Shown: positions 44,506-56,266 of the stretch, one piece after another
How the letters are laid out: each line of letters opens with the position of its first letter
Position numbering within the stretch: position 1 is the first letter of the stretch
Assembly (NCBI GenBank): GCA_001600615.1
Contig: BCKK01000003.1
Span: 632,500-696,499, forward strand
Reading direction: 5' to 3'
Source: Dioszegia crocea
Lineage: Eukaryota > Basidiomycota > Tremellomycetes > Tremellales > Bulleribasidiaceae
DNA length: 64,000 nt
Position numbers and translations under genes: made by a program
Notes under the pieces: generated by a model
The model's input: the letters and a program-made list of their open reading frames with translations, nothing else
Told to the model about the DNA's origin: nothing
The model's database searches: none

Positions 44506-45394
44506 ATGTCGACTTTATCGCCCGTAAAGACACGCGTGGGAGGTAGCCAAGCTATCAGTTCTGTAGCGCCTCCCCAGCACACCGGTTTGACACCGGACCA
44601 AGTCACGTTCTATCGGTAAGTACTCTCACTGTCGTCAGCAGTAGCTCAGTTGGCGACCGAATTTGCAGCACAGACACTTGATTGTTCATGATCGAGGTCT
44701 GACGCTGACGCAAGAAGGACCAGATTAGGGATAGCGGTCGTAGGGATGGTGGGCGTGGGTTCGCTCATGTTTCGCGGGGGTAATCGAAATGGTGCTCTGC
44801 CATGGGCAAGGCTCGCGAGGCTTCCAGATAATCAAGTCGCCCTGCAACTCGGCGCGTTTTTGTCCTTAGGTGAGTTCACGCCTTTCCCAAAGCAGAATGA
44901 ATGGGCACTGAAGAGATGCAGGCTATATCGTCCCTGTGGCTCTGCAAATCGGATCGATCGGCTATCCACAAATCTCAGCAATGTAAGTCGAGTCTCGGAC
45001 AATGAAGATATAAGGAGGAGTTGATCTTGTACTGACTCGCTTTAGTGAGAGCGCCCCTCGTCGCGTACTTGACTTGACTTGCGCATCTGGAACCGCCTAT
45101 ATCGCGTTCCAAAACTTCCGGTCTCAGCAAGCCGTCCGTCGTGTGAAGTACCCCATGGGTACCTTCTTAGCTGGGAGATTGCATACTGTTGCAGCTGGCG
45201 GACTTGTAGCCTGTGAGTTTAGGCAGAACCAGTCACACCGCACACGGATTAGACGCTGATCGGCTTTAGTGATGCTGTTCGAGAGTCTTGGTCCTTTGTA
45301 TAGCTTGCTCTTCATGCCAGCTGGGTTGTCAGCAAGCCGGTTGAGGGGCAAGAGCGATTTGAAGGACATCGCGCCGGTACGCCGCGGAGGCTAG
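44506..45394 (+). CDS. Membrane protein of unknown function
   Basis: Five exons (44506-44615, 44718-44869, 44922-44982, 45046-45212, 45270-45394) give 204 aa with consistent phases. After a Ser/Thr-rich N-terminus come hydrophobic segments LGIAVVGMVGVGSLMF, LGAFLSLGYIVPVAL, GTFLAGRLHTVAAGGLVALM and LGPLYSLLFMPAGLSA, about four helices, ending in a basic tail (RLRGKSDLKDI). I do not recognise the family. It could be an ER or mitochondrial membrane protein. Paired divergently with the 111-aa membrane protein. Confidence 0.6.
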
Positions 45395-45580
45395 CTAGAT
45401 ACCTGATGGATATGTCATCCTATTTCTGACTCGCTCTCCACTATCGCTCTTGGTCCTTTTGTATCTACCTTGCCCTTGGTTGTCAGTGCCATATGCATGA
45501 GAGATTTTAGTCCTGTACATAAGTATTGAGTATACTGACCAGGTGCACCTGAACCAGATTATCATCGTTCATACCGCACT

Positions 45581-46545
45581 TCATGTCGCGATCTTCATAC
45601 CCGTAAACCAGCTCCAACCAGCCACGCCAAGCAAGCACAACACAGCTCTGTCAAGCGGTAATTGCACAATCGTCAATGTCCACATTGCGCCCATTGCCGG
45701 AGCCTAAGATCCGTCAGCTCTGATCCGCTGTCAAAACGATGTGGACGTTGAATTGACCTGAGCAGTCACCACGCCCCAGCTTGCTTTATTCAGCAGCCAG
45801 ATGAGACGACAGCCCGCAAAGAGCGAGGCAGTCATGAGGAGTGGGTTTGTAGCTGGGTGAGAAGAGTATTTGGAGGCTGATTGTCAGCTCGGATTGCTGT
45901 TGCCAATGAAGGTGTGACGTTGTAAGCTCGAGAGCCTTGGAACTCACTATACCAAGTAATTAATCCAAGTGCTGTGATACATCAGCACAGTTCTGTAGAA
46001 TCTATCGACGCACGGGGAAGACTTACTAGGTATAGCCCTAGCCATATGAGCGACAATATCAGCCACTTTGGGTCGGAACCCATATTGCATATAAACCAAT
46101 CTGTCCGTTCAGCCCCCGTCTTCACAATACCCATCTAATGCAGCAGTCAAGACTCACATATCCAGCATGAGATATAAGAACGAAAACGGTATAGTCAGAA
46201 TAGCCGTATCGAATATCTCATCCCAAATATCCCTCTCTCGTTCAACATCTTCAGGTTTCTTCGGAATTACACCGCCCTGTCGTAGAACTTCATCGATCTC
46301 AGAAGGCGTCGGTGAGAGTTCACGTAGAGGAGATTCGGAACCTGTAGGCGAGGGCGGAATGAGGGGTTGTGTAGTTGAAGGAGGGAGCTCGGATGGGTGG
46401 ACGAGTGGGATAGAAGGGGTAGTAGTGGGTCCTGCGGCTGCTCGTCGGCGTAGACGCGCTGAGGTCTAAGAGGGGTCAGTCAGCGAACACGGTAAGAGCT
46501 TACTACTGGTTCGTCTATGTCTGGGATATCTTGGATTGTAGGCAT
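45581..46545 (-). CDS. Membrane protein of unknown function with acidic N-terminus
   Basis: Six exons (46504-46545, 46158-46465, 46028-46101, 45948-45971, 45758-45876, 45581-45703) give 229 aa with matching phases. The N-terminal 100 aa are Pro/Ser/Thr-rich (MPTIQDIPDIDEPVV, LIPPSPTGSESPLRELSP). It is followed by DEIFDTAILTIPFSFLYLML, ILVYMQYGFRPKVADIVAH, ASLFAGCRLIWLLNKASWG and RAVLCLLGVAGWSWFTGM, three to four helices. Exon 4 is only 24 nt. No family recognised; the conserved-looking VYMQYG segment suggests a real, structured domain. Confidence 0.65.
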
Positions 46546-46857
46546 TGTGGCTGGATGGTGTAATGAGGTATGAGTTGAATTGTCGAAGTTCTTGAAGCTT
46601 GGAGCGGAAGTGGAGCGGGTCCGGAATTCCTCATACCTCCGCCCTGGCAAGCCACAATGATTAATGACACTTCGGTACGCTACTCGCAGTCTGCACCAGG
46701 TCGGCCAGACTACTTCAGGCCATAACGCACAGTATTGGCTGATCCACTCGCACACGGATATAGGACATCATACAACTTGACTGAATATTGGCTAAGATTA
46801 CATCTGTCTATACCCTCCCCTAGAACGTCCTCCTTTAGCTTCCCCAGCCGGTGTGGC
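46546..46857. other. Intergenic region
   Basis: 312 bp between two minus-strand genes. An open frame on the plus strand crosses it (46735-47319) but is the antisense shadow of the TAF13-like gene. Confidence 0.5.
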
Positions 46858-48742
46858 CTAATTCTCTCCCTTCGGAGTAATCATTCCCGACCCTTCCCTA
46901 TTTCTCTTCTTATACGGTCCCCTCTTCTTCCCTTCTACCGGCGGAGCACTTTTCCAGCCCTTCTTCGGACCTGGTTTCCTCCTCTCCCCAGCCGGTCCCC
47001 CGGGCCCATCTACCTTCCTCGGTCGACCTCTCTTCCCAGGTCCCGCAGTACCTCCCGACCCACCTTGTCCACCACCCGCCGCCCCACCAGCAGCTACCTC
47101 CCCAATACCCAAATACTCCTTCCCGGCCGTATTTGCCAAATCTTCATTCGTTGGTCCGTCCACCTCCCTCTGTACCCGATCAAGATCTTCATTGATTGCA
47201 ATCATGTAATCCAATCTTTGGGCGTATTTCTGCAAAGAGGGCCGATTTGCCCGAGAGAGGCGATGTCGGATATGTGCGGGGTTGATGGGTTGCGCGACGT
47301 GTATGGCGCCGGGGTATGATCGGATTGGGGGGTTGGGGCGACACTGAATAGTCAGCTATTGCTCCATGACGACTAATTGGAGATCGAGGCTCACCAGATC
47401 TGATATAAACTCCACGACGAGGTCTTCGACGTAGTTTATCGATTCAAGTCCTGGCTCCGCGACATCTCCGGCGGCATACATCAGGCGCGCAACTGTAGGA
47501 GTCAGCACTAGCTACTTACACTGTGACAAAGTCACACTTACTCTCACTGCGCATCGTCCCACGCATCCCATCCACGTTGCCCATCCGCCTCCGCTCTACC
47601 GGCGCCGGCGCGGGAGTCTGGGCGTGACCATGATTATATCCAGGCGCAGGCCCTGGCGCCCTTGCCACCGCGCCAGACCCTCCCGCAACCGGCGACTCGT
47701 CCTTGGCAGCCTTATCAATACCCGTGAAGAACACCACCGGCGCAGGTTTATCATTCTTCGCCGGGTTGTTGACTGGCTTCCGCCGTTTCTTCTTGGGTGG
47801 CTGGGGAGGTGGCGGAGCGGCAGAAGAAGCGGGCGCGAATGGAGGTTTAGGTAGTTCGGCAGGGGTAGGAGCAGGTGATGATCGTACGACAGAGGGATCA
47901 TTGAGTTGGGTAAGTGGCATGGGAGGGGCGAGCGAGTTGGTGCGAGTCGCGGCATCAGCCATGCCAAAGGGTGCATTTGGCTGATATCCCGAAATAGGCA
48001 TTTGTGGACGTGTCTGCGCCTGCGCCTGTCCCTGAACTTGACGTGCACCCGAAACCGGACCCGGACCGTGAATTGGGCCGTTACTTTGGTTCGATAATGT
48101 ACGTTGCATAGGCATAGGTATAGGCGGATGATTTGGATGGGGATAAGACTGATTACTGGGATTATTGGGAAGAGGGGGACGTTGAAACGAACCATGATTC
48201 GCCGCAGCTGCCTGCATGGAGTTTGAGAGGGAGTGGGGAGGAGGACGCTGCTGCTGTTGCTGCTGAGCCTGGTTGTGGGACTGCAGGGAGCGCGCCGCCT
48301 GAAGGTACTGATTCTGCTGCTGCAGTCGGGCCATATTCTGCTGCTGCTGAGCAAAAGTCGGCTGTGTCGACTGGGGCTGGGGTTGGGTATTACCGTACAT
48401 CGAATTCGAGTTTTGGTAATTGATATTGTTCCCGTTGCCTCCTATTCCAGAGCCGAAGGAGCCTTGGCCCTGCTGCTGCTGCTGGACGGGGTACATACCC
48501 TGCTGCTGCTGATGTGGTAGCCGACCGTGAAAGTCGCTCAGCTGCTGCAGGTGGTTCGAGTTGAAGCCCATGTTACCCTGGGTCTGAGTAGCGCCTGTTG
48601 GGAAGGGCTGGATCGAGGAGAGACTCGAATTGGAACCTGTCCGCTGGATCTGAGGCCGCATATTGACATTGCCATATTGACCTTGTTGCTGGCCCTGCCC
48701 GCCTTGTTGCTGCTGTTGGCTGAAATTTTGGTTGAACGACAT
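46858..48742 (-). CDS. TAF13: TAF13-like TFIID subunit with long Gln-rich N-terminus and AT-hook
   Basis: Three exons (47542-48742, 47395-47492, 46858-47343) give 594 aa. Residues 1-400 are Gln/Asn/Ser/Pro-rich with polyQ runs and one KKKRRKP signal. Residues about 398-440 (RGTMRSE, IARLMYAAGDVAEPGLESIN, YVEDLVVEFISDLC) match the TAF13 histone fold ('L..MMYG.GD...P..ESV..LEDLV.EFI'). The end of exon 3 continues it (RLSRANRPSLQKYAQRLDYM and NEDLDRVQREVD). The C-terminus is Gly/Pro/Lys-rich with GKRGRPRKVDG, an AT-hook. TAF13 pairs with TAF11 in TFIID. Normal TAF13 is only about 125-170 aa, so this is four times longer than expected. The alternative is a SUPT3/Spt3-like relative. Confidence 0.75.
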
Positions 48743-49875
48743 TTTCGCTGTTTCCAATCAGCAACTTCCCCAATTTGATGCCAAAACATGTGATTGGGAA
48801 GAGGTGGAATCATAAAGCCGATATAATCAATCCCCAACCCGCCCGTTCCCGTCATCCCGGCTCACTTCGCCCAGCACAGCCCCCCACAAGACGTGGCAGT
48901 CTGGCCGGGTTAGAAGCTCTATCACGGACCACATCCTTTAGTCACCCACGCCGCACCGGCACTCTCCACAAGAACCAGACTCGTCATCGCTGGTTCATTG
49001 AAACAATATACGGACCCCCTTTCGCAAACCCCTCACACTCCAAAGAGAGGAAGAGCGCTAGTCGATAGGGCCCATTGAGGCAAGATAGCTAGAGAATGGG
49101 AGGGATTGGGGCGGGAAACGTGAGCGGGATGGAGAGGGGGACAACAAGGAGGGGTTGAAAGGGGAGCAAATTCAGAGAATGGATTGAGCTGAAGTTAAAT
49201 CATGATGAGAAGTGGGATGAAATGGATGCATAATTTGGTGAGAAGAACTGACCTATTCTAAAGGTCGAGAAAACGATTTCTAGCTAGTCACGACGGGGCG
49301 AAGGTGGCTGTAAGGATCAGCAAGATACTCTCTAAACTTGGCAAGATAGTGAAAGGGTCAAAAGGTAAGGATCAGAAAGAGTTTTTTGGTATTATAGTTA
49401 TTGTCACTCAAGGCACTTCGGTAGCAGAACTGATTGCTCATCATAGAAAGAGGAAGGGAAGGAGAGGCAACAGAGAAGAGACTAACCTGCACCGATGGGA
49501 AGATTTTCAGCCAGCGAGAGCAAAAGGCGATTTGACGGCTCGCTGGCAGTCTCGTCCCGATCGTTATCTGATCATCTGCAGGACTGTGTGGGGGTTCTCA
49601 GCACCTATGATAGGGTAAGAAGGGTGGGTTGGGAGAGAAGGATGATGGAGGGATGAGGAATGTTGGATGAATTCAAGTTTGGTTAGGAGGGAACGAGCTC
49701 GAGCCAAGGGGCTATTCCCGTAACCCCGCCAGTGTGGCACTTCGGACATCCCCGAACTCCGCTTAAAACTGCCCCGGAACCTTGCTTGCTTTGCCACCCA
49801 ACTGTACACCAGCCAAAACATCCTTGACCTATCCCCCATCTACCCTTACCCTCTCATCGACATCTACTGTACACC
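48743..49875. other. Intergenic region between divergent TAF13-like and RTF2 genes
   Basis: 1,133 bp with short frames only; purine-rich around 49085-49230 and 49435-49490. It may include a leader intron for RTF2, not established. Confidence 0.5.
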
Positions 49876-51073
49876 ATGGGCGCAGACGGAGGCTCAATCC
49901 CAGACAGGAGAGATCTTGTCAAGACCAAGGGGAAATCGGAGACCACAGATAAGGCGTTATTGAGAGAGCTGTTCTTTCTGTGCACGCTGAGCAGGGTGAG
50001 TTGTAATCCTCGTATGATCATCTAAGCTTCTCCAATATCGTGATCCTACTCTAGCTGACATCTTCAGCAACCACTCACGCGTCCGGTCGTGCTTGACCCC
50101 CTTGGCAAGCTGTACAACAAAGATGCAGTGCTAGAGTTCTTCCTGGACAAAACTCGGTATGGCGATGGGGATAGGATATGTGGTTATCTCAGAGGAGTCA
50201 AGGTAAGCTTTACTTAGCAACGGAAAATCCCAATCCTCAATGTGCCCACTGATTGTCCAGGACCTGCTCACCCTAAATCTCACCACAAATCCCACCTACT
50301 CGCCCCCCGACCCATCCACAATGGCCAATGTATCCCAACGCGCCCCCTTTGCCTGCCCCCTCTCACTGAAGGAAATGTCAGGCACAGTCCCCTTCATAGC
50401 TCTCCGACCATGCGGCTGCGTCTTTTCAGAAGCTGCCGTTCGCGCCGTCATTCCCAATCTCACCCGCGGCGCTGTTGCCTCAAAGACAACGGACGAAACC
50501 CCCGACTCGGCTCAACCTGTCGTCGAGAAGAAAGAGGCAGAAGCTGTGGCATGCCCAAATTGTGGGAAGGACATATATCCAGCGGAACCCAGTACGGTCT
50601 CGCCCATCAACCCACCGCGGGAGGTGCAGGAGGATCTGCTGGAGCAGCTGTTGATTGCGCGTGCGGCGGTTAAGGCGGGCAAGAAACGGAAGGTGGGAGC
50701 CATGAGTGGCGGGGTGACCGGAAAGGCTGAAGGGGTTGACGTGGATGCAAAGGTCAGATCGAAGGACAAGGGTGGAGAGGTGGAAGGGATATCGGCGCCG
50801 CGGGCAAAAGCTGCTCGAACGACACATACAGCTCCACCCGCTATTGCAGATTCGACCGCTTCTGGACGTCAAACGGTGGCCCAGAAGCTTGCGGCACAGG
50901 AGCAGAAACGCCTGGCTGCTCAGGCCGGGATGAGTGATGCGGTACGGGGTATGTTCAAAGCGAAGGAGAATGAAAAGGCCGGAGGTGGAGCTGCAGATTT
51001 CTTCGGTCGGACATTCAATCGCGTAAGTCTTAGTATTCTACGTCGGGTCGAGCTGACGAGACAGTATGCCTGA
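49876..51073 (+). CDS. RTF2: Replication termination factor 2 (RTF2-type)
   Basis: Four exons (49876-49995, 50068-50202, 50261-51022, 51065-51073) give 341 aa. It starts MGADGGSIPDRRDLVKTK, the typical Rtf2 opening, and has RPVVLDPLGKLYNKDAVLEF and YLRGVKDLLTLNL, then the Zn-binding pieces FACPLSLKEM, LRPCGCVFSEAAV and ACPNCGKDI of the degenerate RING (C2HC2) domain. The usual His in CGHVFS is Cys here (PCGCVFS). The C-terminus is Lys/Ala-rich. Rtf2 handles stalled replication forks at replication barriers in S. pombe and binds PCNA/SUMO. The last coding exon is only 9 nt (Tyr-Ala-stop). Confidence 0.93.
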
Positions 51074-51623
51074 ATCGTCCAGCCAGTCTCTACCAATTTA
51101 CTCGTTGTATTATATTCTCTACTGAAGCTACCGCTTACCGATCCGGCTTAACGTTGCCATTTATGTGATTAATGACTAATCGAAAGACTGATGCACGCGT
51201 CGGATCATGCTGCTCGAAAGGACTCACGGAAAGCAGTTCTATATGTAAAGCTTGACAAGTTTATGAGCGAGACGATGCCTATCTGGCATAGCTCTAGCAA
51301 TAAATTTGGTATCTCTGCAGATCTCTTGACCCTATGACACTGAACCACGTTGAACCACCTCGCCGCCTTGTCCTTTTCTTTCCCTTCCCATCGCCGCCTA
51401 CAAAAGCCTGAATTCTCGACCCGCGCCCACTTCTCGCGCCGGATGCTTCTCCCCTGAGCTGCTTCAAGCATCGAGCAGTCTCGCATATCTTCCATCCCCA
51501 ACGTCACGTCTCAGAACTTTAGCTGTCATCCGCTGAAACCACTCAAAACCTAATATACACTCTGCGCTCTTCGGTATACCCAAGGCTGAACCAGTCCGTG
51601 ACTCTGTCCTGCACTGCTTATCC
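51074..51623. other. Intergenic region between convergent genes
   Basis: RTF2 3' flank and the 3' flank of the next gene; C/T-rich from 51340 on. Nothing else seen. Confidence 0.5.
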
Positions 51624-52570
51624 TCAAGGGTTGCGGTCTCGCTTTTTCTGAGCCCGAGTCTCGCCCGCCAGTCTCAACTTTTCCAATCGTTGGGCGACAT
51701 CGGCCAACGTGGCTTCCGGATTCTGCTTTCCCAGATTCTTCCAGCTCCTATCCACTGCCGTGAAAACTTTCAGCCGCCAAGCCGGAAGGGAACCATCGGC
51801 ACGCACGCTCTCAGGACACAGCCCCCGTTTCAACAAGGCCTCTGCAAGGGCAATTTTCAATCCACATCCGCCTCTGCTGTAGCGCGCTCGACGCCCTTGC
51901 TCATCAATTTGGGGACTTCCTTGAGCCGGAAGTTGCGCTTCCAATCGCGCACACCCCCAGACCATGATGAGCCGAGACTCTGTGAAACAGAGCCAACATC
52001 AATCGTATCCAGTGCTGTATCGATGTCTTCCGCGCTGCTGGGTACCTGCAGGGTCCTGAGAACGGACAGCATTCGTGGTTCCAGTTCGCTTTTGAAGTAC
52101 TTCGCTCGGCCCCGCAGGTTACTCGCCATCTGCGCGCGCCGGGGTGGGTCGCGAGACGATTCGGCCCTCACTCCATGTTTCGTCTCCTCTTGTAGCTCGA
52201 CAGCTCTCTTGATCTCCGGAAAGGCTTTCCTCCATTGCATATCGTACCACCGCATGGCCGGGTCGTACACCTCGCCTGAGACAGCGGTAAAGGATTGAAA
52301 CGAGAGAGGTTGAGGTGGCTCGTAAAGTGGGTCCGCTGCGTCCACGCTCGCGTCATTGGCAGGTCGAGGGGAAAGATCCTGCTCTTCGTTGGTCACGGAG
52401 AAACTTGTCGGGTTGTCGATAGTGAGAGGTGTGGAAGTTTCAGTTGAGATCCGAGTGTCGGCGAATGTGGGGTCTGAGGCGGACTGCTCAGGATCCTCCT
52501 TCGCAGGCGAGTAATATCCATCCACCTCGGCATAGAAGTCAGCGTCTTCTGAGGCGAAAGGGTCGGCCAT
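51624..52570 (-). CDS. Unknown protein, apparent frameshift near 51865
   Basis: The first frame (52570, MADPFASEDADFYAEVD, or 52591) runs about 237 aa and ends at a TGA near 51857, after KRNFRLKEVPKLMSKGVERA and TAEADVD. A second frame, shifted by minus one, continues directly with KIALAEALLKRGLCPESV, LPAWRLKVFTAVDRSWKNLG, DVAQRLEKLRLAGETRAQKK, ending at 51624. Read together they look like one protein of about 315 aa. No intron of normal length with matching phase joins them. Either a base is missing from the assembly, the gene is broken, or splicing or frameshifting is unusual. Function not recognised. Acidic N-terminus with FAD-like repeats (DPFASEDADFYAEVDGYYS), basic C-terminus. Confidence 0.55.
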
Positions 52571-53583
52571 GTTGTGCTGCTGTCGGGGCACTTATGACCT
52601 TGTGTACGAATGACTCAGGAAGTGTGATCAGGAAGGTGTGTGTGATAGGTGGGGTACTTTGCAAGTAAAGCGTGAAGAGAGTGGCCGAGACACGAAGTGA
52701 AGACCTCCTGGAAAGCGCCCCCGACGTGTGCAGCCTGATGCGCGGGGTTTATTAAAGGAACTCTCGAGTTTGGACACCTCGAACAGCGGGCTTCCTTTGT
52801 CCAGTCAGCTACTGTCCTGAACATGACAACGGTCGACGTGAATGCTTTTTGCACTTGTTCTAGTGCTTTCAAAAGTATTGATATAGAGATGGTACTAAAT
52901 ACCATACCAGTACTAGTCGCGATAGGTCCACAAGGGTGTCCTGGCATCTGGTATGAGATTGGGATGGGCGATAACTGAAAGTCAAGGTCACCAGTCTTGT
53001 ACTGTCTGCGCAACCTCAGCCCAAAAGTCTGGTTTCGGCTGGTATGCCATGGTATAATCACCGGTAGCGAGGCAACCGGTAGGATTGTGGCTTCTGGCAC
53101 CGCACCAAAATTGGCACCGGCATCTGGTATCGATATCGAGATGGCATTGGTGAGAAGTCGTTCGAAGCAGGGGCATGCTCATAGTATACTCTTCCTCGGG
53201 TGGCGGGATGTGGATCCGGAATGACGTAACGCCACTGACTGCGGAATTTGGAGCTTGGAGGATGAAACCAACTAGAGCCAAACAGTCCCTGAAGCATCTT
53301 CCCGCAGTCTCACCCAAGCAATCAATGCCTTCCTTGATTGGTTGGTAAAGTAGAGCCTCCTGTACAGTGTCCACATACATACACCGAGTACTACATACAA
53401 ACACCAGCAAAGAGAGCAGCTTTCCCACCTTTACACACAACCACAACCGCTACCGGCATCACGCGCTATCCGGGGAACTCTTTTTTTCGGTCCAATCCCC
53501 ATCCATCTCCCCATCCGACAGACAGCGGAGTCCCACTTTCGCTCGCCACCTTGGAATTCTTCCACCCGGCTATCTTTTCCCTT
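52571..53583. other. Intergenic region between divergent genes
   Basis: 1 kb with overlapping open frames on the minus strand (52615-53446) that have no recognisable domain and no splice logic. Two imperfect copies of GGCATCTGGTAT occur at about 52943 and 53121. No gene called. Confidence 0.45.
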
Positions 53584-56266
53584 ATGCACTCGACCTCCGG
53601 CCATACTTTTGACGATATAGACCTCTACGCACCACCTTTATACTCGCGAAACTCGACATCCTCACCGCCTGAACTGTCATTGCGCACGCCCCCTCTGACG
53701 CCGAGGTCGCGGTCCATACCTCCATCTTTGACCCTTTCGAGCCCGACTTGTGCCTACCCAAAGGAGGGCCAGGAAGGATATATGGGGGGCTCTCAGCCTT
53801 CCTCACCGGGAGGCACAGTGCGGAGAGCGACAAGTCGTCGCATGACGGATATACGTGGAGACGCGGCGGGGTCATCCAGTAACGGCTATGGGAGTGAGCC
53901 ATCGCGGCGAGGTTCAGACGACGAAGGGCTTGTCATGAGAGAACGAGGAGAAAGGGATGAGGGCAGTGTAGGCCGGGCAGGCGGCGTCGACGTGTACTCG
54001 GGCCAAACACGGCCTAAACGGCGCTTGAGCAGGTGAGCTTTAGTTACTTTGTTTACACCTTGTCTCGCATGGCGGTCTCAGATGAAAGCAAGCAAGGGGT
54101 AGGCGCAGCCTTGCTGCACGCTCTCAGCTCTTTCCATTCTCGCAGCCCCCGTTCCGTCCATCCTTTGTTCACGTCACGCGCAACAGCTAACTGACGCAAG
54201 TCTTCCCTCACTCCCACATCCTTACCATTCTGCTACTCCCGACTACAGAGCGCTATCCACGTCCTCCCCACCTTCATCGCCGGGCCGTTACGGTCAGACC
54301 TCAAATCCGACCTATCAGGTGTTGGCGAATGGAATTGGCCAGCAGTCATATCCAAACGGGCACAGCGGTCAACGGATGGCTGAGAAATTGGGCGACAGGG
54401 TGGTCATGGGAGCCGGAAGAGCGGAGGCGAAGGACAGCGGACCGCCAAGACTGTTCGGTATAGAGCTCAAGTGGATATCGTGAGTTGTCACCAAAAAATA
54501 GCACCAGAGGAACGAGAGCTGATATCCTAGACTCCTCACTCTCGCCCTGCAAAACGCATTCCTCACAATAATAATGCATTATTCACGGATAACCGCCTCG
54601 CCAAGTAAGACCTACTCGGCTGCGTCCGCCGTACTCCTCAACGAACTTCTAAAAGGGTCCATATCGGTCATAATAGCCCTACGGAATATCGATAAATCCA
54701 TGTCCGCCTCCTCCTCACATCCCTTATCCGAAAAAGACGCACACCCACACACTCTTCGATCTCCTGCGCGTCAATCCGTCCTCTCCTCTCGATTCTCCCT
54801 CCTCCACCCTTCACGGCTTCGTGCCCTCCGCGTCGCCCTATTCTCCCGAGATTGCATCCAACTATCCATCCCCGCAATCCTATACGTCATCCAGAATAAC
54901 CTCCAATATATCGCAGCCAGCAATCTCGACGTGGCGACATTCCAAGTCACGTATCAGATGAAAATCCTCACCACTGCGGCATTCTCAGTCGTGATGCTGC
55001 GGCGGAGATTATCGCGGACGAAATGGCTCGCGCTGTTTTTGTTGGCGATAGGAGTTGGAATTGTGCAGATTCAATCCACAAGTGCGCCTGCACACGTCGC
55101 TGGATCTTCACACTCCACCCGATCGGTATCTGGCGGAGAAGACGTCGTAACGGCAATTCACACTATGTCGCCGTTGAAGGGGTTTTTGGCGGTGACGGCG
55201 GCGTGTATGACCTCGGGATTGGCGGGAGTTTACTTTGAACTCTTGCTCAAACCCAGCGCTTCGACATCGGCGTCTACTTCGTCCACTCCTTCTTCCCCAC
55301 CTGCACCTCAGCCCGATCTGTGGATCCGGAATACACAATTATCGCTATTCTCGCTTATCCCCGCGATCCTGCCCATCCTGTTCAACGGCTCCTCGGATGG
55401 GCTCGGACCGATAGGCAGGCTCATGGCCGCTTTTGCCAATTTCAACGGCTGGGCGATAGGCACAGTCCTCACTCAGACGTTTGGCGGTCTGATCACTGCG
55501 ATTGTCATACGTTATAGCGACAACATCATGTAGGTTCTATCGCCCTGACTTGCGAGGGAAAATAGCTGACATCACCAGGAAAGGATTCGCCACCTCACTC
55601 TCAATCATCATTTCCTTCCTCGCATCGGTCGCGCTGTTCAACTACCCCATAACATTCGCGTTCGTCGCGGGTTCCTCTGTCGTATTGGCCGCTACATGCC
55701 TCTACAACCTCCCCACCCCATGCGCCCCCATCTCTCGACGCGAAATGGCCATTCCACCCGGTTCTCCCATTCTTACATCCGCGCCAATCCTAGGCGAGCC
55801 CACACCGGATCGACCGAGCCGTACCAGCTCTGTAATCTCTCTGTTGGGCCTGGGGCCTAGCCGACCTCCAAGCCGCGCACCCAGCGGAGAGAACCTGAGG
55901 CACATTGGGAGCTTCACCAGCCTCGGTCCGAATGCTCATGCGTCATACCAAAGGGCGCAACACCAGCATCAGCTGAGTACGAGTAGCACTGCTTCGAGTC
56001 AGAGCCACGTGTATGCGGCTTCTGCACCTGGTTCGCCATACTTTTCAGGATCGACTGTGGGAAACGGTAACGTCAATGGGTATTCATTACCGCCGTCGCA
56101 TGACGGTACACCACCACCACAATTCCACGGCTCGACTCTGACTCCGCCAAGAAGACGGTCGGGTCAGGGGCAGGGACCAGCATATGGGCCTGGATCAGGT
56201 TTTGGAGGGAGAAAGGGGAGTCAAAGTGAAGAGAGCAGCTGTAGTTCCCTCGGCAGCGGGAGCTAA
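53584..56266 (+). CDS. Nucleotide-sugar transporter (UDP-galactose type, SLC35A family)
   Basis: Four exons (53584-54032, 54249-54479, 54531-55529, 55579-56266) give 788 aa. The core starts FGIELKWISLLTLALQNAFL, then ILYVIQNNLQYIAASNLDVA and FQVTYQMKILTTA, the signature of the SLC35A group (QNNLxY..S.L...TFQVTYQLKI), and ends with the KG motif SDNIMKGFATSLSIIISFLA. Ten membrane helices are expected. The N-terminal 230 aa and the C-terminal 200 aa are Ser/Pro/Gly-rich extensions, making it about twice the size of typical Golgi transporters. It imports UDP-galactose, UDP-GlcNAc or CMP-sugar into the Golgi in exchange for the nucleotide; UDP-Gal is the most likely in fungi. Next gene downstream is ALG3. 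Confidence 0.9.

Noticed and set aside
51830..51870. A 24-nt intron to explain the frame change in the unknown gene
   Set aside because: Far shorter than the 45-70 nt introns used elsewhere and it yields the wrong frame.
52615..53446. Overlapping minus-strand frames that might be a decayed retroelement
   Set aside because: No reverse transcriptase, integrase or Gag-like motif and no terminal repeats were found; two short GGCATCTGGTAT copies are not enough.
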